From Thermoflexus sp035573655 (GTDB lineage: Bacteria > Chloroflexota > Anaerolineae > Thermoflexales > Thermoflexaceae): DNA of 29,550 nucleotides. A model generated the notes under the pieces. It was not told where the DNA came from. It did not search any database and was given only the letters and a program-made list of their open reading frames with translations. This document shows, one piece after another, positions 23,001-29,550 of this stretch. Numbering within the stretch: the stretch's first letter is position 1; the number at the start of each line of letters is the position of its first letter. Made by a program: the position numbers and the translations under genes. Location: contig DATMAC010000141.1 in the NCBI GenBank assembly GCA_035573655.1, positions 1 through 29,550 of the forward strand. The letters run 5' to 3'.

Positions 23001-23513
23001 CTGGGGATGGTTTTTCTGGCCCGAGGGGATCTCGAGCGGGCGACGGCGTTGCTCGACGAAGCCTTGGCCCAGGGGCGGGCGGTCGATGCGGTGGCCCGGA
23101 GCGTGGGGCTGGTCGGGGAAGCCCGCCTGGCGCGCCTGCGCGGGCGCTTCGACGAAGCCCGGTCCGTGCTGGAGCAGGCGCTTCAATACACGGGGCGCCG
23201 GGGGTTGGTGGTGGAATTCGTGCACGCCGCCGTGGAGGCCGGGCGCTGGGCCCGGGCGGTCGGCCATCCGGAGGAAGCCCGCCCGGTTCTGGAGGAGGCC
23301 AGCCGGTGGGCGGACGCGGCAGGGTTCCGGCCGGCCGCGCTGATGAGCCGGATTGCGCTGGGGAAATTGCTCCGGGCCGCGGGGGAGGTTCGCGCCTTAG
23401 AGGCTGTGCGGGAGGAAGCCCGCCGCCTCTGGCGGACCCTGGCCGCCCGCCTTCCGGATGGGGAGCCGGTTGAGCGATATCTGGTCCCCCGGGAGGTGGT
23501 GGAGTCCATATAA
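20061..23513 (+). CDS. BTAD-type transcriptional activator with AAA ATPase and TPR repeats
   Basis: 1150 aa from the ATG at 20061 (GGAAGG upstream). In order: an OmpR-like winged helix (residues 1-95, 'LADQLLDWLWPQADPQRA'-like SARP pattern), a bacterial transcriptional activation domain (about 95-245, 'WALAERERLRERFIEAALDL', 'YRALMRYQIAVGDIAGAL'), an AAA/NB-ARC type ATPase with Walker A 'GEPGAGKTR' (about 306) and Walker B 'LVVFADDLHWADE' (about 420), then helical TPR-like repeats to the end. This is the SARP/MalT-like architecture of signal-dependent activators in Chloroflexota and Actinobacteria. No LuxR-type HTH is seen at the C-terminus. Neighbours do not reveal its targets; it stands alone between hairpin elements. 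Confidence 0.92.
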   Translation: MLRVRMFGRFEVWRGESLIPESAWFTRQAKQLFKILLLARGKPVPADQLLDWLWPQADPQRAAITLRSTVHALRRALEPDRPPRASQYILSQPPGYAVAHDAPLWVDVWTFEDLLEAVGRTDAPEERRARLVEALALYRDDLLIEDPYAEWALAERERLRERFIEAALDLAELLAGAGTPEKAIPLCRRVLMLDEFREPAYRALMRYQIAVGDIAGALSTYERCRQVLREAFGVEPSPPTRALYEALLRGELQPARLGAPRPVQDLPIPEGRAGEIFVGREGELERLQEVFGGFPKGHGGVAILIGEPGAGKTRLAVEAIRRFAPDADVLHVRGLFIERTLPFSCLAEGLRRLLSQLPEDRRRRLPTFALAQVARLIPSLHLIYSNLPSVPETTPEENRHRLVDSFSNLIITLADQHPLVVFADDLHWADEATLTVVGRLARRASRHSLVLLLVHTPEEEPEGREVSHLLETLRREGIGRWIRVGRLPVEAITRWLAQWSGEPPERLKDLAHRLYSLTEGNALFTAELLRAALGMGEPFRRETLERYLEGPAAISSLRALIADRIARLPEQAREILEIAAVIGRAFPVQWLELVGPPDPEPYLRILLDRHFLQEDSEDRLSFVHEVVRRVIYEAIPPVVRRRQHLRLAEALAALYGPHPGPYSVEIAYHFQRAGRSALPAMVRYAVEAGDHARQAYGFRQAVRHYDEALSAASLSPHKEGLAEWIRRAYLGRGMALEALGDWEGIVETYTRFREWAETHGDRVHALNAARRLMTTLAMLGRLEEAGDLAGEIRAQFAAALSLAETDLLDRLELVFGEEVVASPSGEGFFQPAPPLWGRPWVELAEATAPEQAPLLLNLYGWILTLQGMSEPAEACLHQALAIAEATAQWPHVVMSCNLMAYLQDLRGDFTDAQAWLNKGLQLARRVPEMDWSTIWARIFQGYLALRARQLEEAQAQFQSVLTLLKGQSALRAHRLSAQIGLGMVFLARGDLERATALLDEALAQGRAVDAVARSVGLVGEARLARLRGRFDEARSVLEQALQYTGRRGLVVEFVHAAVEAGRWARAVGHPEEARPVLEEASRWADAAGFRPAALMSRIALGKLLRAAGEVRALEAVREEARRLWRTLAARLPDGEPVERYLVPREVVESI

Positions 23514-23549
23514 AAGGTGGCGGTCACCTCCAAGGTGACCGCCGCCTTT
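23513..23549. terminator. Bidirectional terminator
   Basis: AAAGGTGGCGGTCACCT (23513-23529) pairs with AGGTGACCGCCGCCTTT (23533-23549), loop CCA, one mismatch. It overlaps the regulator stop and lies 13 bp from the end of the convergent pseudogene, with A-rich and T-rich ends suited to both directions. Confidence 0.75.
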
Positions 23550-23562
23550 ATGCTCGGGGCGT

Positions 23563-25085
23563 CTATGGACTGGCTTTCTTCATCACCAGCGGCAGGTAGA
23601 TTGTCGCGCGAGGCACCGTGCGGATGGTGACAGGGACCTCCACCACTGTCGGGGTCGAGGCTGGGCCGATGTAGAGCAAGCCCTCCCAGGTGGTGCCGAA
23701 CGTTGCCGTCTTGGTGAAGGTCACCGTGAAGGTGACTGGCGTGTTGGGGGCGATAACCCCGGTTGGCACGCCGCTGATCACCAGATCGGTGCCCTGGATG
23801 ACCTGCAGGACCAGGTTGAAGGTGCCGGGTGTGCCGGACCAGTTGTCCACGCAGACCTGATAGCTCCCATCCGGTGGCCGCTTCACCCGCACCGGCTCCC
23901 AGGCCGTGGGTGTGGTGGAGGAGGCGATCAGGGTACTCCCCCTGTACAGGTAGAGGTCGATGTCGGCGATGTTCGTGCTCCACGCCGTGGCCTCGATCAG
24001 CCCGCCGTTGGCGACCGAGAACGAGTAGGACCCATTGCATACACCGGAAGCCGGAGGCAGGTTCACGCCGCTCCAGGACTGCGGCTGGCTCAGGCCGTAG
24101 GCCAGGACGCCCAGCCCTTCGGTGATCGTGTAGGTGGTGGTGAAGAACTCCACCTGGAGGATGGCGTCTGCGAGGTTCGCAGAGTACGTACCGGTACATG
24201 TGTTGTGGATAGTGAAGGTCTTGGCCGCCGTATCGCCGGGGTGCATGATGGCGGGGAAGGCCGAGTTTCGGCTCCGTGGTAGTTCCCGGCCACTCACTGG
24301 GCCGGTTCCACCCAGTAGCCGAAGTTGGTCGCGGCGGCGTCGTAGAGGTCTGCCCTGGCCAGTTCGTCCCCCTTGCGCATGGGCTTCTCAGCGGTGAGGT
24401 CCTGGTCAAAGTCCACATCCACGTAGACCGTGTCATAAACCCCGGCAGTGCTCTCATCGGCCACGATGACCGCGGCAAGAGTCACATCGGCCGACGCATA
24501 GCCCGGACCGAGATAGTAGCCGGCCAAGAGGTGGTAGAGAAGTCTAGATGCACGGTGTAAGAGTACTGGCCGCTCTTGGAGATATCACGCCAGACGAAAG
24601 GGAGGGTCATACTGGAAGCTGTATCAATGGTCAGATTGGCCGTGCAGGCGACGCCGTTGCAGGTGGGGGTTTCCACCGGCAAGGTGTGGGCGTACCAGGT
24701 CCATGTTACCCAATCCCAGTTAGGTATCCGGCCCGATGGTGGGATATTCCAAGGCGTAGAAGATGCCGAAGAGGGGGTTATAAGCGAAGGGCCAGCCGGC
24801 GTAGGGGCCGGAGGGAATGCGGGCCTGGGTGCCCTGGAGGTCCGGATGGCCGAAGTCCACGCCGGTATCCACCACTGCCGCGATCACCCCTGTCCCGGTG
24901 TAACCCTTGGTGTGGGCCGCCAAGACGTCCTGGATATCACGGATCTCGACGATGGGTCAGTTCAATGCCGCCTCGGTGGATCGCTGATGGGCGGGCTGGC
25001 TTGAAATCCTCCTCCCCCGGTGCGGGCACCGGCTGATAGGTCTCAGGAGAGTTTTCTCTTCCTGGCTCTTCGGGGCGTGGGGGGA
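23563..25085 (-). pseudogene. Decayed S8 (subtilisin-like) serine protease
   Basis: Four successive fragments in shifting minus-strand frames form one broken gene. The upstream fragment (about 24720-25085) reads 'PIVEIRDIQDVLAAHTKGY' and 'TGVIAAVVDTGVDFGHPDL', the catalytic Asp box of S8 proteases, and has an in-frame TGA before it. The next two (24482 to about 24740, and 24294-24527; 'SKSGQYSYTVHLDF', 'TAGVYDTVYVDVDFDQDL') match the insertion seen between Asp and His boxes in secreted Chloroflexota subtilases. The last (23563-24297) is a beta-rich C-terminal part ending 'IYLPLVMKKASP'. The His (HGTH) and Ser (GTSMA) boxes are missing, so an internal deletion is likely as well as frameshifts. 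No signal peptide remains; the 5' end abuts the hairpin at 25094. Confidence 0.85.
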
Positions 25086-25093
25086 AGAAAAAA

Positions 25094-25134
25094 TGGGGCT
25101 GGGAAGGCCTCCTTCGGTGGCCTTCTCAGCCCCA
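25094..25134. repeat. Hairpin at the broken end of the protease gene
   Basis: TGGGGCTGGGAAGGCC (25094-25109) pairs with 25119-25134 with one mismatch around a 9-nt loop containing CTTCGG. Flanked by AAAAAA on the left and AAAAACC on the right. The same left arm, without a partner, occurs near 18825. Confidence 0.78.
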
Positions 25135-25225
25135 AAAACCCTCCCAGGAATTATGCGGTAGCTCTATATATTCATCTGCAGCGAAGGCAGGGAGCCTAAG
25201 GTATCTCTCTTGGCTCATCCATATG

Positions 25226-25264
25226 AGGGGCGGAAAGGCCTTAGGCCATGGCCTTTCCGCCCCT
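25226..25264 (-). terminator. Hairpin downstream of the secreted-protein gene
   Basis: AGGGGCGGAAAGGCC (25226-25240) pairs perfectly with 25250-25264 around a 9-nt loop. It lies 12 bp past the stop of the minus-strand gene at 25276, so a 3'-end role is likely, though no T-run follows it. Confidence 0.55.
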
Positions 25265-25275
25265 AAGAATACCGT

Positions 25276-27213
25276 TTATGGCCCAACAGATTCCTTGAAC
25301 ACTGTTGGCATATATGTCCTAAACGCATCACAGGCAGGGAACTTGAAGAACCCAAACCGTGTATGCCAGCAAGCCGACGTTGAGCAACCGGTTGGGTTGG
25401 ACGTCGTGTAGTATTCATGAATCGGCCAGAATGTGCAATCGTCGACCGGGTCGATACTGATCATGCTGTAGTCGCCCCATCGGCTGGCCGTATGCGTCTG
25501 GGACGCTGAACCGGCCTGGAGTTCCGCTTCTGGACCCAGGGTCCCCGGCGGATCTCCTGGCTCACGGCAGGCGTAGCGGATGCTCGGATAAACGCTCGTG
25601 CTGGAGACACTGTAACTCACGCAGAATCTTCCGCCTTTGTCGAAGGTCACGCTGGCCATCCACCGGCTGTGGGTATCGGGCGGGTTGCCGACGTAAGTGC
25701 CTTGGTCGGCAAGGGTGACCGCACCGGTCGTAGGATTGTAGTTTAGGATATACCACCGCACGGCAGCCCGATACTGGCCGACCGTTGTGCATTGCGCCGG
25801 CGTCAGGCCCGGGGCACACACCGTATGGTTGGCCCCGATCAGGACCTGAGACAGCCGGTTGCGGATAACGACCCGGTGCATGAGACGGTCCGAGATGGAG
25901 TCGAGGTAGGCGCTCGTCGAGACGCCGGGCTGGGGGATGTCGTCCCGACCGGTGGGGCTCCGGGGGTCAAACGGGGCGACAGGCAGGGTTGCATCCAGGA
26001 CGAAGTCGGCGGCCGCCGGATTCGACCAGTCGATGATGAACTTGTAAACATTCAAGGCATCCGTGGGGGAGCCGTACTCGTCGGCAATCCATTCGAGGAA
26101 GATGCCCGGCGCCGGCTGACTACCGAGAAGGATCGGGTAGGGTCCCTCGATGTCCGCCGCCAGGACGCCCCCAACATTCGTCAGGTCCACGCCCGACGGA
26201 GGCGCCGCCATGATGCCGAAGTAGACCATCGAGGCCGTGGGGTCCCCGACGAGCATCTTGTTGCGTTCCAGGGCGGCGACTGCTTGGGCGCAGTAAATGA
26301 AGGGGCACTGCGTGCCGGTCACATCGAACTCGTGGGCCGTCATCCAGTACGTGTCAGGCGCCCATACTGCATGGTGAGGATAGTCCATAAAGATGTGGGC
26401 GTTGTCTGGATTCGGCGGAAAGTCCGGCCAGATGAACTCGTACACGTAGTAAGCCCCCAGGGGATCGCCCGTCTGGGAGATGGCGACGCAGTGTCGGCTG
26501 GGTCCCGTATTGTTGACAGCATCCGTAACATAGAACTGGGACAGGAACCACCGGTCGGCGAACTGATCGTACAGCACGATGGGGTCGCCGTCGTCGAACG
26601 AGGCGCAGGGGCCTGTGAAGCCAGCGGAGGCGAAGATCGCGCTCAGGGGGAAGGGAGGCGACAGGGGCATGCCGCTCTTGCTGTAAATTCTCATGACAAG
26701 ATTGACAAATTCGACGTAGTGATTCAGACCGACATCGCCGTTGACGTCCGGCGGCAAGACCTGAAAGCCGATGCCGCCTAGGATGTTGTCATAGTTGTTT
26801 AAACCCTCAAAGGAGCCGCTCGGCGGCGGAGCCGCGACTGCCGGCTGCACTGACGAGGCCGGCCGAGGAGGCACTGGAGCCGCTGAAGGCTTGTAATGGG
26901 GCCGGAGTTTGTCTCGGGGGATCGGCAAGGGAAGGATCTCTTGCAGCTTTTCACGAAGCTGGCGCTCTTGCTCCGAAGGCGCGGAGACCAGCTCGGTCCA
27001 GTGTTCGGCGACCCACGCGGCGGGTCGGGAGACGCCACTCTGGGTCGGGCGGATGATCAGGGGCCCTCGTTGCGTATACCGGAGGGCTGGGAAGGAGGTT
27101 TCAGAAGGTTGGGATGGAGAATAGACTCGGGAGAAAGCCGAGCCGCTCCCCAGGCTGAGGAGGAAACTCAGGAGGAGCCCCAAGACTCCCATATATCTGA
27201 TTTTCGGCTTCAT
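25276..27213 (-). CDS. Secreted protein of unknown function with C-terminal YMPTVFK tail
   Basis: About 645 aa. A near-perfect GGAGGTGA stands directly before ATGATG; the second ATG (27213) has the better spacing. A signal peptide ('YMGVLGLLLSFLLSLGSGSA') is followed by a proline-rich linker to about residue 135 and a long beta-rich domain beginning 'FEGLNNYDNILGGIGFQVLP' and 'PDVNGDVGLNHYVEFVNLVM'. Repeated 'D.W.L.Q'-like strands ('VLYDQFADRWFLSQFYVTD', 'HSRWMASVTFDKGGRFCVSY', 'ASRWGDYSMISIDPVDDCTF') suggest a beta-propeller. Many paired cysteines fit an exported protein. I do not recognise a catalytic family. The end 'FRTYMPTVFKESVGP' resembles the 'IYLPLVMKKASP' end of the neighbouring protease remnant, pointing to a shared C-terminal signal. 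Confidence 0.87.
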   Translation of the reverse strand: MKPKIRYMGVLGLLLSFLLSLGSGSAFSRVYSPSQPSETSFPALRYTQRGPLIIRPTQSGVSRPAAWVAEHWTELVSAPSEQERQLREKLQEILPLPIPRDKLRPHYKPSAAPVPPRPASSVQPAVAAPPPSGSFEGLNNYDNILGGIGFQVLPPDVNGDVGLNHYVEFVNLVMRIYSKSGMPLSPPFPLSAIFASAGFTGPCASFDDGDPIVLYDQFADRWFLSQFYVTDAVNNTGPSRHCVAISQTGDPLGAYYVYEFIWPDFPPNPDNAHIFMDYPHHAVWAPDTYWMTAHEFDVTGTQCPFIYCAQAVAALERNKMLVGDPTASMVYFGIMAAPPSGVDLTNVGGVLAADIEGPYPILLGSQPAPGIFLEWIADEYGSPTDALNVYKFIIDWSNPAAADFVLDATLPVAPFDPRSPTGRDDIPQPGVSTSAYLDSISDRLMHRVVIRNRLSQVLIGANHTVCAPGLTPAQCTTVGQYRAAVRWYILNYNPTTGAVTLADQGTYVGNPPDTHSRWMASVTFDKGGRFCVSYSVSSTSVYPSIRYACREPGDPPGTLGPEAELQAGSASQTHTASRWGDYSMISIDPVDDCTFWPIHEYYTTSNPTGCSTSACWHTRFGFFKFPACDAFRTYMPTVFKESVGP

Positions 27214-27332
27214 CATTCACCTCCACGGAATAGTTTAAGCTATTTGCTTAGGTTGCTCTGTTGTAAAGATAGAATAGACCTGTTGTACTTTAAGCTAAAA
27301 CCATTCCTTTTGGAGGACTAGCTGTACTTCAT

Positions 27333-27500
27333 GTGGAGATTCTTCAGTCGAAGCCCCTGCGATTTCGATCCCTCACGGGCTGGACGTTAGAGGAGTTCAA
27401 AGAACAGTTCGCTCGGTTTCTACTCGTATGGCAGCAGCAGGAGTGGGAACAATCAATTCACCCTGCCCACCGCCGGGCCATCGGTGGCGGACACAAATAG
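27333..27500 (+). pseudogene. Truncated transposase N-terminus
   Basis: A GTG-initiated frame of 55 codons reads 'LRFRSLTGWTLEEFKEQFAR' and ends 'HPAHRRAIGGGHK' before a TAG. The 'LTG.T.EEF..L...F' pattern followed by a basic 'R...GGG.K' stretch is typical of the N-terminal helix-turn-helix part of IS5/IS4-type DDE transposases. The frame after the stop ('APLPSLRVERPPY' in another frame) hints at continued but frameshifted homology, and nothing of the DDE domain remains. GGAG lies 17 nt upstream. This marks a degraded insertion sequence; its ends were not found. Confidence 0.62.
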
Positions 27501-27650
27501 CACCTCTTCCTTCCCTAAGGGTGGAACGTCCTCCCTATCGGTAGTGTGGAAGTGGAAGCAGTCTGGGTAATCTCATTTTTCTGTGTGTTTGTCAAACGGT
27601 GAGCTCGTGAGGTTCGAACATCAGTTAGGACAAGGGATTCTTCCAAAATT

Positions 27651-27795
27651 TTTCTGGGGCTGGGCCGGGGGCCGAAGGCCCCCGGCCCAGCCCCAGAAAA
27701 CCCAAAATGAAACATTAACTTGAATCGCAACGCAGCCCATGGAGACAGGGTGAGGACCCCACCCACCCGATATCCCAACTCGTGTCCGAACTTCA
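27651..27795. repeat. Dispersed palindromic element, copy 2 (hairpin plus conserved tail)
   Basis: A perfect 23-bp inverted repeat (27651-27673 with 27677-27699, GAA loop) has the same arm core as copy 1 with two changed base pairs kept complementary on both arms. An A-rich spacer and the conserved tail 27719-27795 follow. Within the tail GGGTG can pair with CACCC, and copy 1 can form GCGGGT/ACCCGC at the same place. Confidence 0.85.
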
Positions 27796-27950
27796 GTGAG
27801 CTCAAGTTGCAAGCTACTGGTTCCCCTGGCATTGGACGACCGGTGGACGCGAATCCTGCATTCAACATCCGTTGCGTCCCTTGCTGCGTATCACCTTATT
27901 GAAGGTGTCCGCTCAGCAGGCCAAGGTTCAGCACTCCAGGAAGCTAGGCC

Positions 27951-28487
27951 ATGGCACGATGGTGGAAACAAATCGGCGAGGCGCTGCGCATGGAGGAGAT
28001 CGGAACCGGATGGCCAGCGGAGATCATCCCGTATCGGGCGGGGGTGATCGGGGGGCTGGCCGGAGGCACCGCTATGGTTGGCGTCGCCCTTGGATACGGT
28101 TTGTACTCCGGCCGGGGGATTTGGCTACCGGTGAACCTCATCGGAGCCACGCTCGTTCGGGAGCTCCAGGGAGCGCCCATGGAGGGTCTCATGCAGTTTC
28201 ATCCGACCGCGCTTTTCGCCGGGCTGATCCTGCATGGTTTGCTCTCCAGCGGATTGGGGGCCCTCTACGCCATGATCCTGCCGACCCTGCCTGGACCGCC
28301 CTTACTATGGGCCGTGATCGTCGGTCCGCTTCTTTGGTTGGCCGCCACGTTTGTCATCCTCCCGATCTTCAACCCGGTGATGGCGCGGTATGTCGATTGG
28401 CCCTCCTTCGCTCTCGCCCATCTGATCTACGGCTGGATCTTGGGGATCTGGGTTGGACGCACGCCGAGGGTCCGGGCGGAGCGCTAG
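27951..28487 (+). CDS. Small polytopic membrane protein of unknown function
   Basis: 178 aa, ATG at 27951 with CAGGAAG upstream. Four hydrophobic segments are visible (about residues 28-50, 85-105, 115-137 and 150-168), with short loops and a basic C-terminus. Features are 'GVIGGLAGGTAMVGVALGYG' glycine zippers in the first helix, 'FHPTALFAGLILHGLLSSGL' in the second and 'FALAHLIYGWILGIWVG' in the last; the histidines inside helices could bind a metal or heme, but this is only a possibility. I do not recognise the family. It stands alone between two members of the hairpin family, so no operon partner helps. Confidence 0.83.
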   Translation: MARWWKQIGEALRMEEIGTGWPAEIIPYRAGVIGGLAGGTAMVGVALGYGLYSGRGIWLPVNLIGATLVRELQGAPMEGLMQFHPTALFAGLILHGLLSSGLGALYAMILPTLPGPPLLWAVIVGPLLWLAATFVILPIFNPVMARYVDWPSFALAHLIYGWILGIWVGRTPRVRAER

Positions 28488-28513
28488 GGATTTGTCTGTC
28501 GAGAGGGGAAAGT

Positions 28514-28564
28514 AGTTTGGGGGCTGAGCCGGGCGCCGAAGGCGCCCGGCTCAGCCCCCAAACT
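28514..28564. repeat. 24-bp perfect hairpin of the intergenic family
   Basis: Arms 28514-28537 and 28541-28564 pair perfectly around a GAA loop; core GGGGGCTGAGCCGGGCGCC. It lies 26 bp after the membrane-protein stop and is followed by an A-rich patch (ACCCCAAAAAT) much like copies 1 and 2, but lacks the conserved tail. Confidence 0.85.
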
Positions 28565-28586
28565 CCATGAAACCCCAAAAATGCAT

Positions 28587-28621
28587 GCGGCCCGGTCTCG
28601 GTCTGGTCCGAGCCGGGCCGC
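28587..28621. repeat. GC-rich hairpin
   Basis: GCGGCCCGG and CTCGG (28587-28601) pair with CCGAG and CCGGGCCGC (28608-28621), with one bulged T and a 6-nt loop. No T-run follows. Confidence 0.7.
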
Positions 28622-28794
28622 AGCAGGAAAGGAGGGGCCAGGGCAAGCGAACGCCAGTGGAGTGGGCGGCGATGGCGCTGCTTGCAGCTTTATCATAAAT
28701 TAGAGCCGGATCGACCAAGTAGTGATAAATGTCACAATTTAAAGCTGACATTCCTCATCCAAATTGACGGCCGCCAAGGGATGGAAATGGGGGG

Positions 28795-29403
28795 TCAGGA
28801 TCCCGTCCCTGCCGCTTCCGCGCCGTCCAGGGGAGGGAGCTCATCCAACGAGCGCAGCCCAAAGTGTTGGAGGAAGAGAAAAGTCGTTCCGTACAGAATC
28901 GGGCGGCCCGGGCCCTCTGCCCGACCCACTTCCTCGATCAACCCCCTGGCCAACAGGGTCCGCAGGACCCCGTCGCAGTTTACACCGCGGATGGCTTCGA
29001 TCTCCGCGCGGGTGATCGGCTGCCGATAGGCGATGATGGCCAGGGTCTCCAGGGCCGCCGTCGAAAGACGGGGCGCGGTCTCCAGGCCCAGGAAACACCG
29101 GACATCCTCGGCTGCCTCTGGGGCGGTGACCAGCTGCACCCGATCCCCCATGCGCTGAAGTCGAAGCCCGCGCGTCTTCAGATGCTCTTGAAGGGTATTC
29201 AGGGCCTCCTCCACCGCCTCCGGGGGAACCTTGAGGGCGCGGGCAAGCTGGGCGATGGAGGGAGGATCCTCAGCCACAAAGAGCAACGCCTCCACCCGGG
29301 CCTCCAGGGGGAGGTGGCCGTTCGGAGAGATCGCTTGTGAGAACAGCTCGCGCTGATCCGACCTCTCTCGTCCTTTCACCTGGCGTTCCGGCTTTCCCTC
29401 CAT
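28795..29403 (-). CDS. scpB: Segregation and condensation protein B
   Basis: 202 aa from the ATG at 29403 (GAGGG about 10 nt upstream). ScpB is the winged-helix partner of ScpA in the SMC-ScpAB complex that compacts and segregates the chromosome. Visible family stretches are 'LEARVEALLFVAEDPPSIAQ' (about 32), 'LQLVTAPEA'-type strand (here 'RVQLVTAPEAAEDVR'), 'LSTAALETLAIIAYRQPITR' (about 113), 'EIEAIRGVNCDGVLRTLLAR' and 'GRAEGPGRPILYGTT'. Length is normal and both winged-helix domains are present. The usual partner scpA is not seen in the 147 bp upstream that remain in the window. Confidence 0.96.
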   Translation of the reverse strand: MEGKPERQVKGRERSDQRELFSQAISPNGHLPLEARVEALLFVAEDPPSIAQLARALKVPPEAVEEALNTLQEHLKTRGLRLQRMGDRVQLVTAPEAAEDVRCFLGLETAPRLSTAALETLAIIAYRQPITRAEIEAIRGVNCDGVLRTLLARGLIEEVGRAEGPGRPILYGTTFLFLQHFGLRSLDELPPLDGAEAAGTGS

Positions 29404-29418
29404 TGATCCGCTTCCCTC

Positions 29419-29451
29419 GCGGTCTTTAAATTTTGGGGTGGGTGAGACCGC
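29419..29451. promoter_or_regulatory. Inverted repeat upstream of scpB
   Basis: GCGGTCT (29419-29425) and AGACCGC (29445-29451) form a 7-bp inverted repeat with a 19-nt AT-rich centre, 16 bp before the scpB start. It may be an operator or the 3' hairpin of an upstream gene lying outside the window. Confidence 0.35.
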
Positions 29452-29550
29452 CTTTGACAGTCCCCAACCCCTCGAAGGGTCGTTTCTCCGTAAACTATTC
29501 CGCCTGGTTCTATTTGGTTCGGCGCTTTCGTGAGGAGATGGAAGGGCCCC

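Larger units (their letters stand above)
27217..27950. other. Intergenic region with transposase remnant and palindromic element
   Basis: A 734-bp gap. Next to the secreted-protein gene it is AT-rich, with direct repeats of CTGTTGTA (about 27258 and 27281) and TTTAAGCTA (about 27234 and 27289). Then come the transposase fragment (27333-27500), unassigned sequence, and copy 2 of the dispersed palindromic element (27651-27795). Confidence 0.6.
28488..28794. other. Convergent intergenic region with two hairpins and a CRP-like site
   Basis: No gene is visible between the membrane protein and scpB. It holds the hairpins at 28514-28564 and 28587-28621, an AT-rich stretch, and the palindrome AGTGA-N6-TCACA at 28721-28736. 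Confidence 0.6.

Noticed and set aside
23563..24297. A stand-alone 244-aa exported protein
   Set aside because: It has no signal peptide or ribosome site, and upstream frames continue the same protease gene, so it was treated as the tail of a pseudogene.
25792..26781. 329-codon plus-strand open frame opposite the secreted protein
   Set aside because: Antisense shadow; the minus-strand product has a signal peptide and an excellent ribosome site.

Overview
The window looks like chromosomal DNA of a thermophilic Chloroflexota bacterium, plausibly an Anaerolineae/Thermoflexus-like lineage. This rests on high GC, the cytochrome-rich content, a BTAD/AAA regulator of a type common in that phylum, and secreted proteins ending in a 'YLPLVMK / YMPTVFK' tail. 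The taxonomic call is inference.

Left part (1-6.0 kb): an orphan PhnD-family substrate-binding lipoprotein (minus strand) diverges from a three-gene electron-transfer operon: a nonaheme c-type cytochrome with a C-terminal membrane anchor, a membrane cytochrome b fused to a monoheme c domain, and a decaheme lipoprotein made of two pentaheme repeats. Together they carry 20 CxxCH motifs plus b hemes and could form a quinone-linked, membrane-to-surface electron conduit. A strong hairpin terminator closes the operon.

Middle-left (6.2-14.2 kb): a cytochrome c maturation (System I) operon serves this kind of protein: ccmE (rare CxxxY heme-binding variant), ccmF, ccmH (with an extra cysteine pair), a ccmG/tlpA-like thioredoxin, an unknown small gene, a ccmI-like membrane protein, a diheme lipoprotein with a CcmI/SHOCT-like tail, and a ccmA-ccmB fusion. 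No ccmC or ccmD is seen.

Centre (14.2-19.9 kb): mfd on the minus strand, a roughly 850-bp non-coding region rich in palindromes, tRNA-Arg(TCT) with a textbook terminator, more hairpins, and a CruF-like carotenoid membrane protein.

Right part (20-29.5 kb): a 1150-aa BTAD-AAA-TPR regulator; a decayed S8 (subtilisin) protease pseudogene; a secreted 646-aa protein of unknown function; a 730-bp region holding a transposase N-terminal remnant and the second copy of a dispersed structured element; a small four-helix membrane protein; and scpB at the edge.

A family of long, nearly perfect hairpins (arms 15-24 bp) sits in almost every intergenic region from 18 to 28.6 kb. Two of them (18.14 and 27.65 kb) share a conserved tail of about 78 bp, defining a dispersed element that may be an undescribed MITE/REP-like repeat or structured RNA.
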